Assembly: GCA_003662305.1 (NCBI GenBank)
Contig: QMXU01000041.1
Span: forward strand, 1-8,604
Source: Candidatus Hecatellales archaeon
GTDB taxonomy: Archaea > Thermoproteota > Bathyarchaeia > Hecatellales > Hecatellaceae
Length of the DNA stretch: 8,604 bases
Direction of reading: 5' to 3'
Shown here in pieces: positions 1 through 6,407 of the stretch (position 1 is its first letter; each line of letters starts with the position of its first letter). The translations under genes and the position numbers were made by a program. The notes below the pieces were generated by a model that was not told the origin of the DNA, ran no database searches, and saw only the letters and a program-made list of their open reading frames with translations.

Positions 1-18
1 CCGGTATGCTTCCACCAT
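1..18 (-). CDS. Start of a further gene downstream of lplA (partial, first six codons)
   Basis: An ATG at 18-16 opens a frame reading MVEAYR before the window ends. It follows the lplA stop codon by seven bases. The sequence GGGTGA that overlaps this stop makes a good Shine-Dalgarno site with seven bases of spacing, so translation of a next operon gene is well supported even though almost none of it is visible. Some archaea encode lipoate ligase as two proteins, LplA and a small C-terminal partner LplB, and the LplA here lacks that C-terminal domain. An LplB-like product is therefore a reasonable guess from context only. Six residues cannot identify a family. Confidence 0.5.
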
Positions 19-25
19 GAGGCTT

Positions 26-850
26 TCACCCTTTAGCAGCTATCTGGCTTAGAATCTTGGCGTCCCTATCTCTTTCAGGACAAGTGACACAGGGGCCGAG
101 ATTCCAGTCGAAGCTTGAATATTTTTCCTGGTAGAGTTTCCAGGCTTCCTCCTTCTCCCAGCTGGTAAGGCTTCCAAGCTTGATGGGGACTTGGAAGGCT
201 TCCATGAAGCCTTTGAGGAGGGCTTCCTTAACCTCTGCCATGGAGACTTCCCTTCCAGCCTCGTCTTTAACCGTGGTAACCCTGGCTTTAACGCCTTTAA
301 CACCCTTAGCCTCAAGCTTCTCTCTTGGAACGTTCAAGACCTTGGAGAGGATTTCTAGGTTTGAGCCTACGAGGAGGCAGCCGTGGACGAATAGAAGGCT
401 TCTGGTAAGCGTTCCAGCCATCCCCGAGATCTTCCTCCCTCCAACCTGAACATCGTTAACCGGCATGAAATCGGCTTCAATTCCAAGCCTTCTTAATCCT
501 GAAATCACGGCTTCCCCAACCTTCCTGAAGCCCAGGCCTACACTGTCGCCTGGTATGGGAGTTGGCCTCCTGAAGGAAACCGCATAGTTCAGGTTTTCCA
601 GGTCATGGTATACGGCTCCTCCACCGGTAAACCTTCTAACCACGTTCACCCCATGCTTCAAGCATTCCTTGAAGCGTACTTCAAGGCTGGCACACTGAAG
701 CCTCCCTACGACGATGGTGTTGGCGTTCCTCCAGAACCTTAACGTGTTGGGGGCTACACCCTCGCCTACAGCCCTAGCCACAGCCTCCTCCACCGCCATA
801 TTATAGTAGGGCTTATCCGGCCATTCCACCTCGAGAAGCCTCCACGCCAA
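26..850 (-). CDS. lplA: Lipoate-protein ligase A family protein (catalytic domain only)
   Basis: A 274-residue member of the biotin/lipoate A/B ligase family. It probably activates lipoate with ATP and transfers it to a lysine of carrier proteins such as glycine-cleavage H protein in the cytoplasm. The signature RRFTGGGAVYHD is at residues 72-83, followed by NLNYAV. The loop with the catalytic lysine reads GGRKISGMAG (K140), and the usual HG..L and WN-G elements are at about 156-160 and 249-252. Bacterial LplA has about 340 residues with a C-terminal accessory domain. This one stops after the catalytic domain, like the split archaeal enzymes. The tail carries CxxC (C254, C257), which I do not recognise as a family feature. 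The start is a TTG at 850-848, chosen because GAGGAGG at 865-859 lies eight bases upstream. It is the fifth gene of the FO operon, 39 bases after cofH. An octanoyl or biotin ligase role is less likely. Confidence 0.88.
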   Translation of the reverse strand: MAWRLLEVEWPDKPYYNMAVEEAVARAVGEGVAPNTLRFWRNANTIVVGRLQCASLEVRFKECLKHGVNVVRRFTGGGAVYHDLENLNYAVSFRRPTPIPGDSVGLGFRKVGEAVISGLRRLGIEADFMPVNDVQVGGRKISGMAGTLTRSLLFVHGCLLVGSNLEILSKVLNVPREKLEAKGVKGVKARVTTVKDEAGREVSMAEVKEALLKGFMEAFQVPIKLGSLTSWEKEEAWKLYQEKYSSFDWNLGPCVTCPERDRDAKILSQIAAKG

Positions 851-858
851 AGGTTTCG

Positions 859-865
859 CCTCCTC
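859..865 (-). promoter_or_regulatory. Ribosome binding site for lplA, decides a TTG start
   Basis: On the minus strand the sequence GAGGAGG lies eight bases before a TTG codon at 850-848. It is the only strong Shine-Dalgarno match in the 39-base gap after cofH. An ATG at 884-882 is in another frame relative to lplA, so the TTG start is preferred. Confidence 0.65.
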
Positions 866-889
866 TTAACCCGGGGTGAAGCATGAACT

Positions 890-2053
890 TTAGCTGTAGA
901 TTTTTATTATTTGGTAGGTGGTGGTGCGCTGGGCTGGTGTTCTCCCGGCTTCTTTTATGATTCTGACGAGTTCGCTGGGGGGCATATGTTCGCCTGCGGT
1001 TGCCCCGGCAGCCTTCGAAATGTTTTCTTCCATGAGGGTTCCGCCGAGGTCGTTGGCTCCCGCGTAGAGGGCTGCCTGGGCGAGTTTCGGGCCGAGTTTA
1101 ACCCATGAGGCTTGAATGTTGTCTATCCAGCCTTGGAGCATAAGTCTTGCCACGGCGTGAAGTTTAAGGTCTTCGATTCCTGTGGCTCCCGGCTTGGCTA
1201 GGCCTTCAAGATATAGGGGGGTTTTAGGGTAGATGAAGCTTAAGGGGACAAACTCTGTGAAGCCTCCTGTCTCCTTTTGTAGGCTTCGGAGGAGAGCCAG
1301 GTGCCCGGCTCTATGCCTGACCGAGTCCACATGCCCGTACATCATGGTGCAGGTGGTCGGTATTCCAAGCCTGTGCGCGGTTTTCACCACTTCAACCCAT
1401 CTTTCAACGTTAAGCTTTCGAGGGCATAGAACAGCTCTCACCCTGTCATCCAAGATTTCCGCAGCGGTTCCAGGCATGCTGTCGAGTCCTGCCTCCCTTA
1501 AAACCTTCAAGGCTTCCCCTATGCTTACTCCAGCCTTCTCAGCCGCGTAGTGCACTTCCATAGGCGAGTAAGCATGGGTGTGAATTCTTGGAACCACGGA
1601 TTTAACTGCCTTCAAAACTTCAGCGTAGTATTCAAGCCCTATCTGAGGGTGGATTCCGCCTTGCAAGCACACTTCGGTGGCACCGGACTTCCAGGCTTCA
1701 GCAGCCCTTTCAGCCACGGTTTCAGGCTTGAGAAGGTAGGCGTCGGAAGCGTTAGGAGGCCTGCTGAAAGCACAGAAGCTGCATCTAACCTGGCATACGT
1801 TGGTGAAGTTCACGTTCCTGTTCACCACGAAGGTTACGGTTTCCCCAACCCTACGCTTTCTAACCCAGTCAGCCGCCAAAAGTAAAACCTGAAACTCGAA
1901 GCCCCGGGTTGAAAGCAGGGTTTCAGCTTCCTCCACGCTTAACTCTAACCCCTCTAAGGCCTTGTTTAAGGCTTCAGCCACCTGAGAGTCTAACCCTGCG
2001 AAAACCTGCTCCCCAAACTTTTCAAGTCCTGAAGACAGCCTACATTTTTCCAT
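890..2053 (-). CDS. cofH: 5-amino-6-(D-ribitylamino)uracil:L-tyrosine 4-hydroxyphenyl transferase, FO synthase subunit 2
   Basis: A 387-residue radical SAM enzyme. CofH uses a 5'-deoxyadenosyl radical on tyrosine and joins the 4-hydroxybenzyl fragment to 5-amino-6-ribitylaminouracil, giving the substrate of CofG. The 4Fe-4S motif CxxxCxxC is C87, C91, C94 in NFTNVCQVRCSFCAF, preceded by VVNRN. The C-terminal block from residue 337 (GGTLMEENISKAAGA, then GR.PAQR) is typical of the CofH/MqnC/MqnE group. The neighbouring cofG favours CofH over the menaquinone enzymes. I place the start at ATG 2053-2051, because GAGGTG lies seven bases upstream. A longer reading from TTG at 2101 would overlap the cofG coding end by about 44 bases and adds residues without family similarity. 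The cofG stop lies four bases before this ATG, so the two are probably co-translated. Confidence 0.93.
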   Translation of the reverse strand: MEKCRLSSGLEKFGEQVFAGLDSQVAEALNKALEGLELSVEEAETLLSTRGFEFQVLLLAADWVRKRRVGETVTFVVNRNVNFTNVCQVRCSFCAFSRPPNASDAYLLKPETVAERAAEAWKSGATEVCLQGGIHPQIGLEYYAEVLKAVKSVVPRIHTHAYSPMEVHYAAEKAGVSIGEALKVLREAGLDSMPGTAAEILDDRVRAVLCPRKLNVERWVEVVKTAHRLGIPTTCTMMYGHVDSVRHRAGHLALLRSLQKETGGFTEFVPLSFIYPKTPLYLEGLAKPGATGIEDLKLHAVARLMLQGWIDNIQASWVKLGPKLAQAALYAGANDLGGTLMEENISKAAGATAGEHMPPSELVRIIKEAGRTPAQRTTTYQIIKIYS

Positions 2054-2057
2054 GGGG

Positions 2058-3275
2058 CTACACCTCTCTAACGTAGCCAAGCCTGTCGGTAAGCCTGTCA
2101 ACCGGCTTCCTGAAGGCCTCCGGAATAAAGTCTAAGCGTTCAACCACGTATTTAGGGTATACGGGAAGCCTGACCTTTAAAGGGAAGCCCCAGGCTCCTG
2201 CAGCCCTACGTAAAGCTTCAACCTGCGGCCAAGGCCTCTCATGGTTAACATGGTCGGGGGTTACCGGGGAAACGCCTCCCCAGTCGTCTATTGCAGGCTC
2301 CACCAGGCCTGCCAGACTTTCAGCCTCGGGGAGGTTTGGAGGGGTTTGAACAGGTATCTCCCCAGCGTACAGGAGGCTGGCTGCCGCCAACGCTTTTTTA
2401 AGCTGTAGGAGTGAAGGCTCAGGATGGTGCGCCATGGGCGTGCCCGCCTTAGCCTTGAAGGGCTGAACGATTACCTCCTGCACATGGCCGTACCGCTGGT
2501 GGACTTTCAGGATGGCCTCCAGCGACTGGGCTAGCTCAGCCTCCGTTTCGCCTATCCCCAGCAGAACCCCTGTGGTGAAGGCTATTTTAAGCCTTCCAGC
2601 GTTTTCAAGCACTTCCATTCTGAGCTTCGGGTTTTTGCCTGGGCTTGGCTGGTGGGGTCCTCCAGGCTTGCAGAGCCTATGGCTTACGTTTTCAAGCATC
2701 AGCCCCATGCTCACGTTTACCTCTCTTAGGGCTTTAAGCTCGTCGAAGCTTAGGATGCCTGGGTTGCTGTGGGGCATGAGGCCTGTACGCTTGAAGACAA
2801 GCCTGCAACACTCGTAAAGGTATTCAACGGTGGAGGAAAAACCTAAACCCTTAAGCTCCTTTAAGGCTTCAGGATATTTTTCCTCAGGTTTTTCTCCCAG
2901 CGTGAAGAGGGCTTCGAAGCATCCTGCCCTAGCTCCAGCCTCCGCTACGGCTAAAACCTGCCTCGGCTTGAGGAAAACTTCACCCGGCTTAGGCTGGTCT
3001 ACACGGAAGCCGCAGTACAGGCATGCGTTCCTGCAGAGGCGGGTTAAGGGTATGAAAACCTTCCGCGAATAGCTTATGAAGCCTCCTCTAAGCTTAAGCT
3101 TAACCGTCCTTGAAAGCCAGGTTAAAACGGGAAGCTCTGAGGGCCCAGCTTGAAGAATGGCTGAGGCGTGGCCAGCGTTCAAAGGCTCCCCCGCGAGAAC
3201 TCTCTCGGAGGACTCCCTAACCTTTGGAGAAAGCATATTCAGGAATTCGGCTTTAAGGCTGAGCTTAGACTTCAA
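2058..3275 (-). CDS. cofG: 7,8-didemethyl-8-hydroxy-5-deazariboflavin synthase, FO synthase subunit 1
   Basis: A 405-residue radical SAM enzyme that closes the deazaflavin ring, turning the CofH product into FO, the precursor of coenzyme F420. The cluster motif is C81, C85, C88 in PLTRLCRNACLYCGFR. Other CofG hallmarks are MPHSNPG, SMGLMLE, the SPGKNPKLR stretch, FTTGVLLGIGET, GHVQEVIVQPF, and DDWGGVSPVTPDHVN from residue 330. It has about 60 residues before the radical SAM core, somewhat longer than many archaeal CofG proteins. The start is TTG at 3275-3273. It shares bases with the arfC stop (TTGA junction), and GGAAGGT lies about five bases upstream. The next candidate, ATG at 3236, has no Shine-Dalgarno site. 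The gene sits between arfC and cofH in one transcription unit, so substrate supply and both synthase subunits are encoded together. Confidence 0.94.
   Translation of the reverse strand: MKSKLSLKAEFLNMLSPKVRESSERVLAGEPLNAGHASAILQAGPSELPVLTWLSRTVKLKLRGGFISYSRKVFIPLTRLCRNACLYCGFRVDQPKPGEVFLKPRQVLAVAEAGARAGCFEALFTLGEKPEEKYPEALKELKGLGFSSTVEYLYECCRLVFKRTGLMPHSNPGILSFDELKALREVNVSMGLMLENVSHRLCKPGGPHQPSPGKNPKLRMEVLENAGRLKIAFTTGVLLGIGETEAELAQSLEAILKVHQRYGHVQEVIVQPFKAKAGTPMAHHPEPSLLQLKKALAAASLLYAGEIPVQTPPNLPEAESLAGLVEPAIDDWGGVSPVTPDHVNHERPWPQVEALRRAAGAWGFPLKVRLPVYPKYVVERLDFIPEAFRKPVDRLTDRLGYVREV
2061..2066 (-). promoter_or_regulatory. Ribosome binding site for cofH inside the end of cofG
   Basis: GAGGTG on the minus strand lies in the last codons of cofG, seven bases before the ATG at 2053-2051. 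It fixes the cofH start and supports translational coupling of the two FO synthase subunits. Confidence 0.7.
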
Positions 3276-3937
3276 GGCTTACCTTCCCTTGGCATACATT
3301 TGAATTTGAGGAGGATATTGAAGCCTGCCTTCCCGACGGATAAAAGCTTTAGCCTTTGAGCTTCGCTGACCTTTCCGAAGCCTTCACCCTCAACCAGCGA
3401 GACAGCCTCCTTACCGCCTACCAGCACCGGTGTGATGGCAACCTGAACTTCGTCTACTAGGCCTTCCTTGAGGAGGCTCCAGTTCAGGTTTCCTCCTCCC
3501 TCAACCAGCAGCCTTCTAATCCCCCTCCTGTGAAGCTCACCCATCAGGATTTTAAGGTTAACCTTACGCTTTCTTCCAGCCCTGAAAACTTCCGCTCCAG
3601 CCTTTTTTAGGGCTTCAACCCGGTAGGCTGGGGCTTCTCCTCCAACGGCAACCATAACCCTGCTTTCCCCGCGGTAGGTTATGATGCGGGCGGTGGGAGG
3701 AGTTCTAGCCAGGCTGTCAACCACGATTTTAAGCGGTTTCCCACCTGACCTGACGGTTAGCTTCGGGTCGTCTACGAGAACCGTGTTCACACCTATCATG
3801 ATGGCGTCAACCTGGCAGCGGAGCCTGTGAACTCTCTCCCAGTCTTCAGGGCTTGAAAACTCTGAGTCGCCCAACCGCGTGGCTATCTTACCGTCGAGGC
3901 TCATGGCCGCGTTCAAGACTACGTAGGGCCTGTTCAA
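3272..3937 (-). CDS. arfC: 2,5-diamino-6-ribosylamino-4(3H)-pyrimidinone 5'-phosphate reductase (RibD C-terminal type)
   Basis: A 221-residue protein of the RibD C-terminal/dihydrofolate-reductase-like fold, without the N-terminal deaminase domain of bacterial RibD. In archaea this enzyme uses NAD(P)H to reduce the ribosyl side chain to ribityl on the way to riboflavin and FO. Seen motifs are N-A-A-M-SLDGKIA at about 9-19, IGVNTVLVDDPKLTVR at about 48-63, VEGGG at about 145-149, and the LVDEV...TPVLVGGKEA block after it. I choose the TTG at 3937-3935, which overlaps the TGA of the upstream gene as TTGA and has GAAGGT nine bases upstream. A TTG at 3946 adds only three residues but has that site directly abutting it. 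The internal ATG at 3904 would cut into the conserved SLDGK region. The downstream cofG repeats the TTGA overlap. In archaea the following deamination step needs a separate enzyme. Confidence 0.88.
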   Translation of the reverse strand: MNRPYVVLNAAMSLDGKIATRLGDSEFSSPEDWERVHRLRCQVDAIMIGVNTVLVDDPKLTVRSGGKPLKIVVDSLARTPPTARIITYRGESRVMVAVGGEAPAYRVEALKKAGAEVFRAGRKRKVNLKILMGELHRRGIRRLLVEGGGNLNWSLLKEGLVDEVQVAITPVLVGGKEAVSLVEGEGFGKVSEAQRLKLLSVGKAGFNILLKFKCMPREGKP

Positions 3938-5181
3938 GCCTTCCAAACCTTCAGGGGAAGCCTGCTGAAGGCTATTTTACCTCCAACCACCACCAACATA
4001 ACGTTTTCCACGCTGACCCTGTGAACCAGGGCTGCCATAAGGCTGTGGACGGGAGCAACATTGGAGGCTTCCAAGTCTAGGAAAACCATATCCGCCAGTT
4101 TACCCTCCTCCAGTGAGCCAAGCTTCCCGTCAAGTCCTAAAGCTTCAGCAGCCCCCACCGTTGCCATCCTGAAAACCTTCTCCGGAGGAGGATAGGAAGG
4201 ATCCTTATACTTAAGCCTTAAAGCCCTGGAAGTGAACTCCATCTCCCTGAACATGTCAGGCTGGCAGACCATGACGTTGTCGGTTCCAAGGCCCACCTTC
4301 AACCCGAAATCCTCCATACGCTTCAAGTCTGGGAGGCCGAGGCCGAAGGAGGCGTTAGACCGGGGGCAGACCACGACGCCAACCCCTGCCCTAGCAGCCG
4401 CTTCAAGCTCCCAGTCTTCAACGTGAACCATGTGCACCAGCAGGTCTGCCCTTAAATGTTTTACAGCCCGTTCAACCTCCGATACCCCGGCGGCTTCCGC
4501 CTCAGCAGCGTGAGCTGCCAGAAGCTTAACTCCCTTAAAGCTTTCAGCGATAAGGCTTAGCATGCTGTCGGTGAACTGACTTAGGCTTCCAACCCCGATG
4601 CCGTCTGCAGCCTTTTTAAGCTCTTCAAGCTCGTCCTTCACTCGTCCTAGGCTTTGAGGCATGCTCGGCCTTGCCAGTATCAGGCTTCTGGCTTTAACGT
4701 TTCCAAGGGCCTTCCTCAGCATGGATACGCCTTTAACCCCGTCTTCCCTGAAGTCTGCGAAGCAGGTTATCCCGGAGGAAACCATGCTCTTAAGCGTCTG
4801 CTCCATCCAGTAAACTAGGGTTTCAGGCTCAGCGTTTCTGAGAAATCTGTGCTTGAAGCCGTTGGAAGGGGAAACAGCTTTTTCAAGGGTTAAACCTAAG
4901 CTTAGCTCCTTGGCTGCCGAGTCGCCGAGGTGGATGTGCGCGTTTATCAGCCCTGGAACTGCCAGCAGCCCTCTACCGTTAATCCTGCCTTCAGCTTTCC
5001 CTTCAAACCTTCCTCTGCCAACCTCAACTATAACGCCTTCCTCAACGGCTAGGTAGCCTCCCTCCAAAAGGCTGAAGTCTCTGCCATAGAGGATTTTCAG
5101 GTTTTCGAAGACTACCCTACCTTCAAAGCTTGACGCCAGCGGAACCCGCTCCCCTCTAAGGTTAACCTCAGTTCGCAACAT
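3934..5181 (-). CDS. Amidohydrolase-superfamily deaminase-like protein (Atz/Trz, S-adenosylhomocysteine/5'-deoxyadenosine deaminase-like)
   Basis: A 415-residue metal-dependent hydrolase of the amidohydrolase superfamily. The N-terminal beta-sandwich part is followed by GLINAHIHLGD with metal-binding H82 and H84, then AAHAAEAE (H224, E227), VHMVHVEDWE (H250/H253), CPRSNASFGLG and GLGTDN with D301. The protein ends with EEGKLADMVFLDL, where the sandwich domain usually resumes. These residues fit a mononuclear metal deaminase acting on a heterocyclic amine. It is the first gene before arfC, cofG and cofH and overlaps arfC by four bases. Two roles fit. It could deaminate the ArfC product, a step for which I know no assigned archaeal gene. 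Or it could deaminate the 5'-deoxyadenosine made by CofG and CofH, as DadD of methanogens does. Neither can be chosen from sequence. The ATG start has no Shine-Dalgarno site, only a C-rich stretch upstream, so initiation may be leaderless or the start slightly different. Confidence 0.82.
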   Translation of the reverse strand: MLRTEVNLRGERVPLASSFEGRVVFENLKILYGRDFSLLEGGYLAVEEGVIVEVGRGRFEGKAEGRINGRGLLAVPGLINAHIHLGDSAAKELSLGLTLEKAVSPSNGFKHRFLRNAEPETLVYWMEQTLKSMVSSGITCFADFREDGVKGVSMLRKALGNVKARSLILARPSMPQSLGRVKDELEELKKAADGIGVGSLSQFTDSMLSLIAESFKGVKLLAAHAAEAEAAGVSEVERAVKHLRADLLVHMVHVEDWELEAAARAGVGVVVCPRSNASFGLGLPDLKRMEDFGLKVGLGTDNVMVCQPDMFREMEFTSRALRLKYKDPSYPPPEKVFRMATVGAAEALGLDGKLGSLEEGKLADMVFLDLEASNVAPVHSLMAALVHRVSVENVMLVVVGGKIAFSRLPLKVWKA

Positions 5182-5216
5182 GGAGAGGGAGCCGATTAAA
5201 GATTTCCCTTTAGGAG

Positions 5217-5257
5217 AAAAAGAGGGAGTTTAAGCGGGCTGCTACTTTCTGGCCCGC
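5217..5257 (-). terminator. Possible transcription terminator after the GYD gene
   Basis: The arms GCGGGC (5257-5252) and GCCCGC (5239-5234) can form a six-base GC stem with a 12-base loop that contains the stop codon of the GYD gene. Twelve bases further along the minus strand is TTTTT (5221-5217). Archaeal termination relies mainly on T-runs, so the T-run is the stronger part of the signal. It is short, and read-through into the amidohydrolase operon remains possible. The rest of the 60-base gap (5182-5241) shows no convincing TATA box for that operon, only a weak TTTAATC. Confidence 0.33.
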
Positions 5258-5562
5258 CTACGCTTCCTTTTAGGTGCTTCCTCTAAACTTTTAACAAGCT
5301 GTTCAGCTGGGATGGCTGCAAGGGTTAAAGTTTGAAGTGTCCCCCTAGAGCCAAGCTCTACGGCAACCCTTGAAATGGTTTCGTTGTCAGGAGCCTCTAA
5401 AATGTTGACGAAGTCGTAGGGTCCCAGGACAGCATACTGGGTGAGAATTTTAGCGCCCATTCCTTCAACTTCCCTATTAACTTCGAAGAGTCTTCCAGGC
5501 CTTTCCTTCAAGGTTTTCCTGCCTTCGCTGGTTAAAGTTGTCAACATAACATAGATTGGCAT
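5242..5562 (-). CDS. GYD domain-containing protein
   Basis: A 106-residue protein matching the GYD-domain family, small alpha/beta proteins widespread in bacteria and archaea with no settled function. The start resembles PIYVMLTTLT followed by a helix. The motif region reads GPYDFVNILEAPD at about 47-59, with the usual GY-D element as GPYDFV, and then a G-TLQTLTLAAIP strand. The last nine residues are nearly all lysine and arginine (KRKRRRARK), which could bind nucleic acid or membrane phosphates; that is inference. ATG at 5562-5560 is chosen over TTG at 5574 because GGTGA at 5572-5568 lies five bases upstream. No signal peptide or membrane segment is seen. It stands between two operons with its own promoter-like sequence and a possible terminator, so it is probably transcribed alone. 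Confidence 0.8.
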   Translation of the reverse strand: MPIYVMLTTLTSEGRKTLKERPGRLFEVNREVEGMGAKILTQYAVLGPYDFVNILEAPDNETISRVAVELGSRGTLQTLTLAAIPAEQLVKSLEEAPKRKRRRARK

Positions 5563-5601
5563 AGAAATCACCAACTGTCTATAATTTTTCCAGCTTAAAC
5601 C

Positions 5602-5612
5602 TATTAAATATT
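5602..5612 (-). promoter_or_regulatory. TATA-like promoter element for the GYD gene
   Basis: The minus strand reads AATATTTAATA here, in an AT-rich gap between the ferredoxin and the GYD gene. An archaeal start about 25 bases downstream of its centre would lie near 5580. That leaves a leader of roughly 18 bases containing the GGTGA ribosome binding site. The position fits well, but the match to a TATA consensus is moderate and no clear purine-rich BRE is visible. Confidence 0.42.
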
Positions 5613-5618
5613 ACCGTT

Positions 5619-5645
5619 GAAAACCGTAAAAAGTGAGAAAAAAGA
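5619..5645 (-). terminator. T-rich terminator after the ferredoxin gene
   Basis: Beginning about six bases past the ferredoxin stop, the minus strand has two dense T tracts, TTTTTTCTC and then ACTTTTTACGGTTTTC. There is no strong stem before them. Runs of T like this are sufficient to stop archaeal RNA polymerase, so this is a likely end of the flavoprotein operon. Confidence 0.5.
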
Positions 5646-5650
5646 TGGTT

Positions 5651-5854
5651 TTAGAAGGTTTGCTCCTTTATTTTTATGGCTTTATACGGGCAGCGGGTGC
5701 CGCATTCGAAGCAGTCTTCACATAGGAAGGCGTTGACTATGGGCCGCTTGTCTTTTCCCTGGATTATTGCACCTGTGGGACAGTAGAAGATGCATACAGG
5801 CTTGTTGTAGATTCCGCAGGGACGACATTTATCGTAGTCGATCACTATAACCAT
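5651..5854 (-). CDS. Small 2[4Fe-4S] ferredoxin with AprB-like cysteine spacing
   Basis: A 67-residue protein that is almost entirely a dicluster ferredoxin domain, probably passing electrons to or from the flavoprotein of the same operon. The first cluster motif is C10-x2-C13-x7-C21-x3-C25-P, and the second is the classical C45-x2-C48-x2-C51-x3-C55-P. The seven-residue insert between the second and third cysteines of the first motif is not the usual CxxCxxCxxxCP. It matches, from memory, the ferredoxin domain of AprB, the iron-sulfur subunit of adenylylsulfate reductase, but the long AprB tail is absent. The start at ATG 5854-5852 is supported by GGAGGGGTGA at 5870-5861, six bases upstream, which includes the stop of the preceding gene. 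No AprA-like gene is in the window, so a sulfate-pathway role is not indicated. Confidence 0.86.
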   Translation of the reverse strand: MVIVIDYDKCRPCGIYNKPVCIFYCPTGAIIQGKDKRPIVNAFLCEDCFECGTRCPYKAIKIKEQTF

Positions 5855-5860
5855 GCACTG

Positions 5861-6382
5861 TCACCCCTCCATGGAAAGCCTCCTCAAGCATATGGGGTCT
5901 CCTCGTGGAATCGCCTTCAGGGTTTCAAGTTTAACCTTGGTTCCGAAATGCTTGTTCACATCTTCTATGACCGTTTGGAACCATTTGTCGCAGCCCAGCA
6001 CATCTTCCTCCATGTCAGCCTTGTAACGCCTGGCGAACTCAGGCCAGGGACACTCGTTCCACTGGACGAAAACCTCGTTGGGCTTGTCGCTTTTCACGAC
6101 TACAGCGTCCTCGCCCATAGCCCTGGAGCTCATGACGATAAGCCTTCCAAGGTCTTCAAGGAAGGTTGGGCTGTTCTTCCTGAGAGCCATGAAATAGGAC
6201 ATAGCTGTGTCGTGGCCTACTATTTCCCAGGCTCTGAGCACTAGGTCTAACGGCTTTGTCCCAGGCTTAGCGAACTCTAAAGCGGCCTGCCTCCACTCGT
6301 ACCAAGTTGCCCTGACTATTCCGGCTAGCAGGTCAAACCTTGCCAGGAGCCTTCTCAACTCCTCTTCAGGGTTGAAGCTCAT
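5861..6382 (-). CDS. L-2-amino-thiazoline-4-carboxylate hydrolase-like protein
   Basis: A 173-residue soluble protein with no signal peptide or membrane segment. Its layout recalls the ATC hydrolase-like family: a helical N-terminal half and a C-terminal half with NECPW (C111), LGCDKWF (C131), and a terminal RGDPICLRRL (C165). That last stretch resembles the GDPYC-F ending common in the family. H57 and H145 could also bind metal. The family name comes from a hydrolase of a cyclic cysteine precursor, but most members are uncharacterised and many lie beside redox enzymes. Here it sits between an Old Yellow Enzyme-type flavoprotein (25-base gap) and a ferredoxin (six-base gap). A role with that flavoprotein, such as substrate handling or an accessory subunit, is more likely than cysteine synthesis; this is inference. 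The ATG start has GGAGGTG at 6398-6392, nine bases upstream. Family assignment is moderately sure; function is unknown. Confidence 0.6.
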   Translation of the reverse strand: MSFNPEEELRRLLARFDLLAGIVRATWYEWRQAALEFAKPGTKPLDLVLRAWEIVGHDTAMSYFMALRKNSPTFLEDLGRLIVMSSRAMGEDAVVVKSDKPNEVFVQWNECPWPEFARRYKADMEEDVLGCDKWFQTVIEDVNKHFGTKVKLETLKAIPRGDPICLRRLSMEG

Positions 6383-6407
6383 ATCTCCTCACACCTCCAT
6401 TCACGGC

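Noticed and set aside
890..2053. Menaquinone (futalosine pathway) enzyme MqnC or MqnE instead of CofH
   Set aside because: The radical SAM core alone would allow it, but the adjacent cofG and arfC and the CofH-like C-terminal block make FO synthesis the better reading.
2054..2101. A longer cofH reading starting at TTG 2101
   Set aside because: It overlaps the end of cofG by about 44 bases, adds 16 residues with no family similarity, and has a poorer ribosome binding site than ATG 2053, which has GAGGTG seven bases upstream.
5651..5854. Dissimilatory sulfate reduction (AprB) role for the ferredoxin
   Set aside because: Only the cysteine spacing matches. The protein lacks the long AprB tail and there is no AprA, Sat or Dsr gene nearby.
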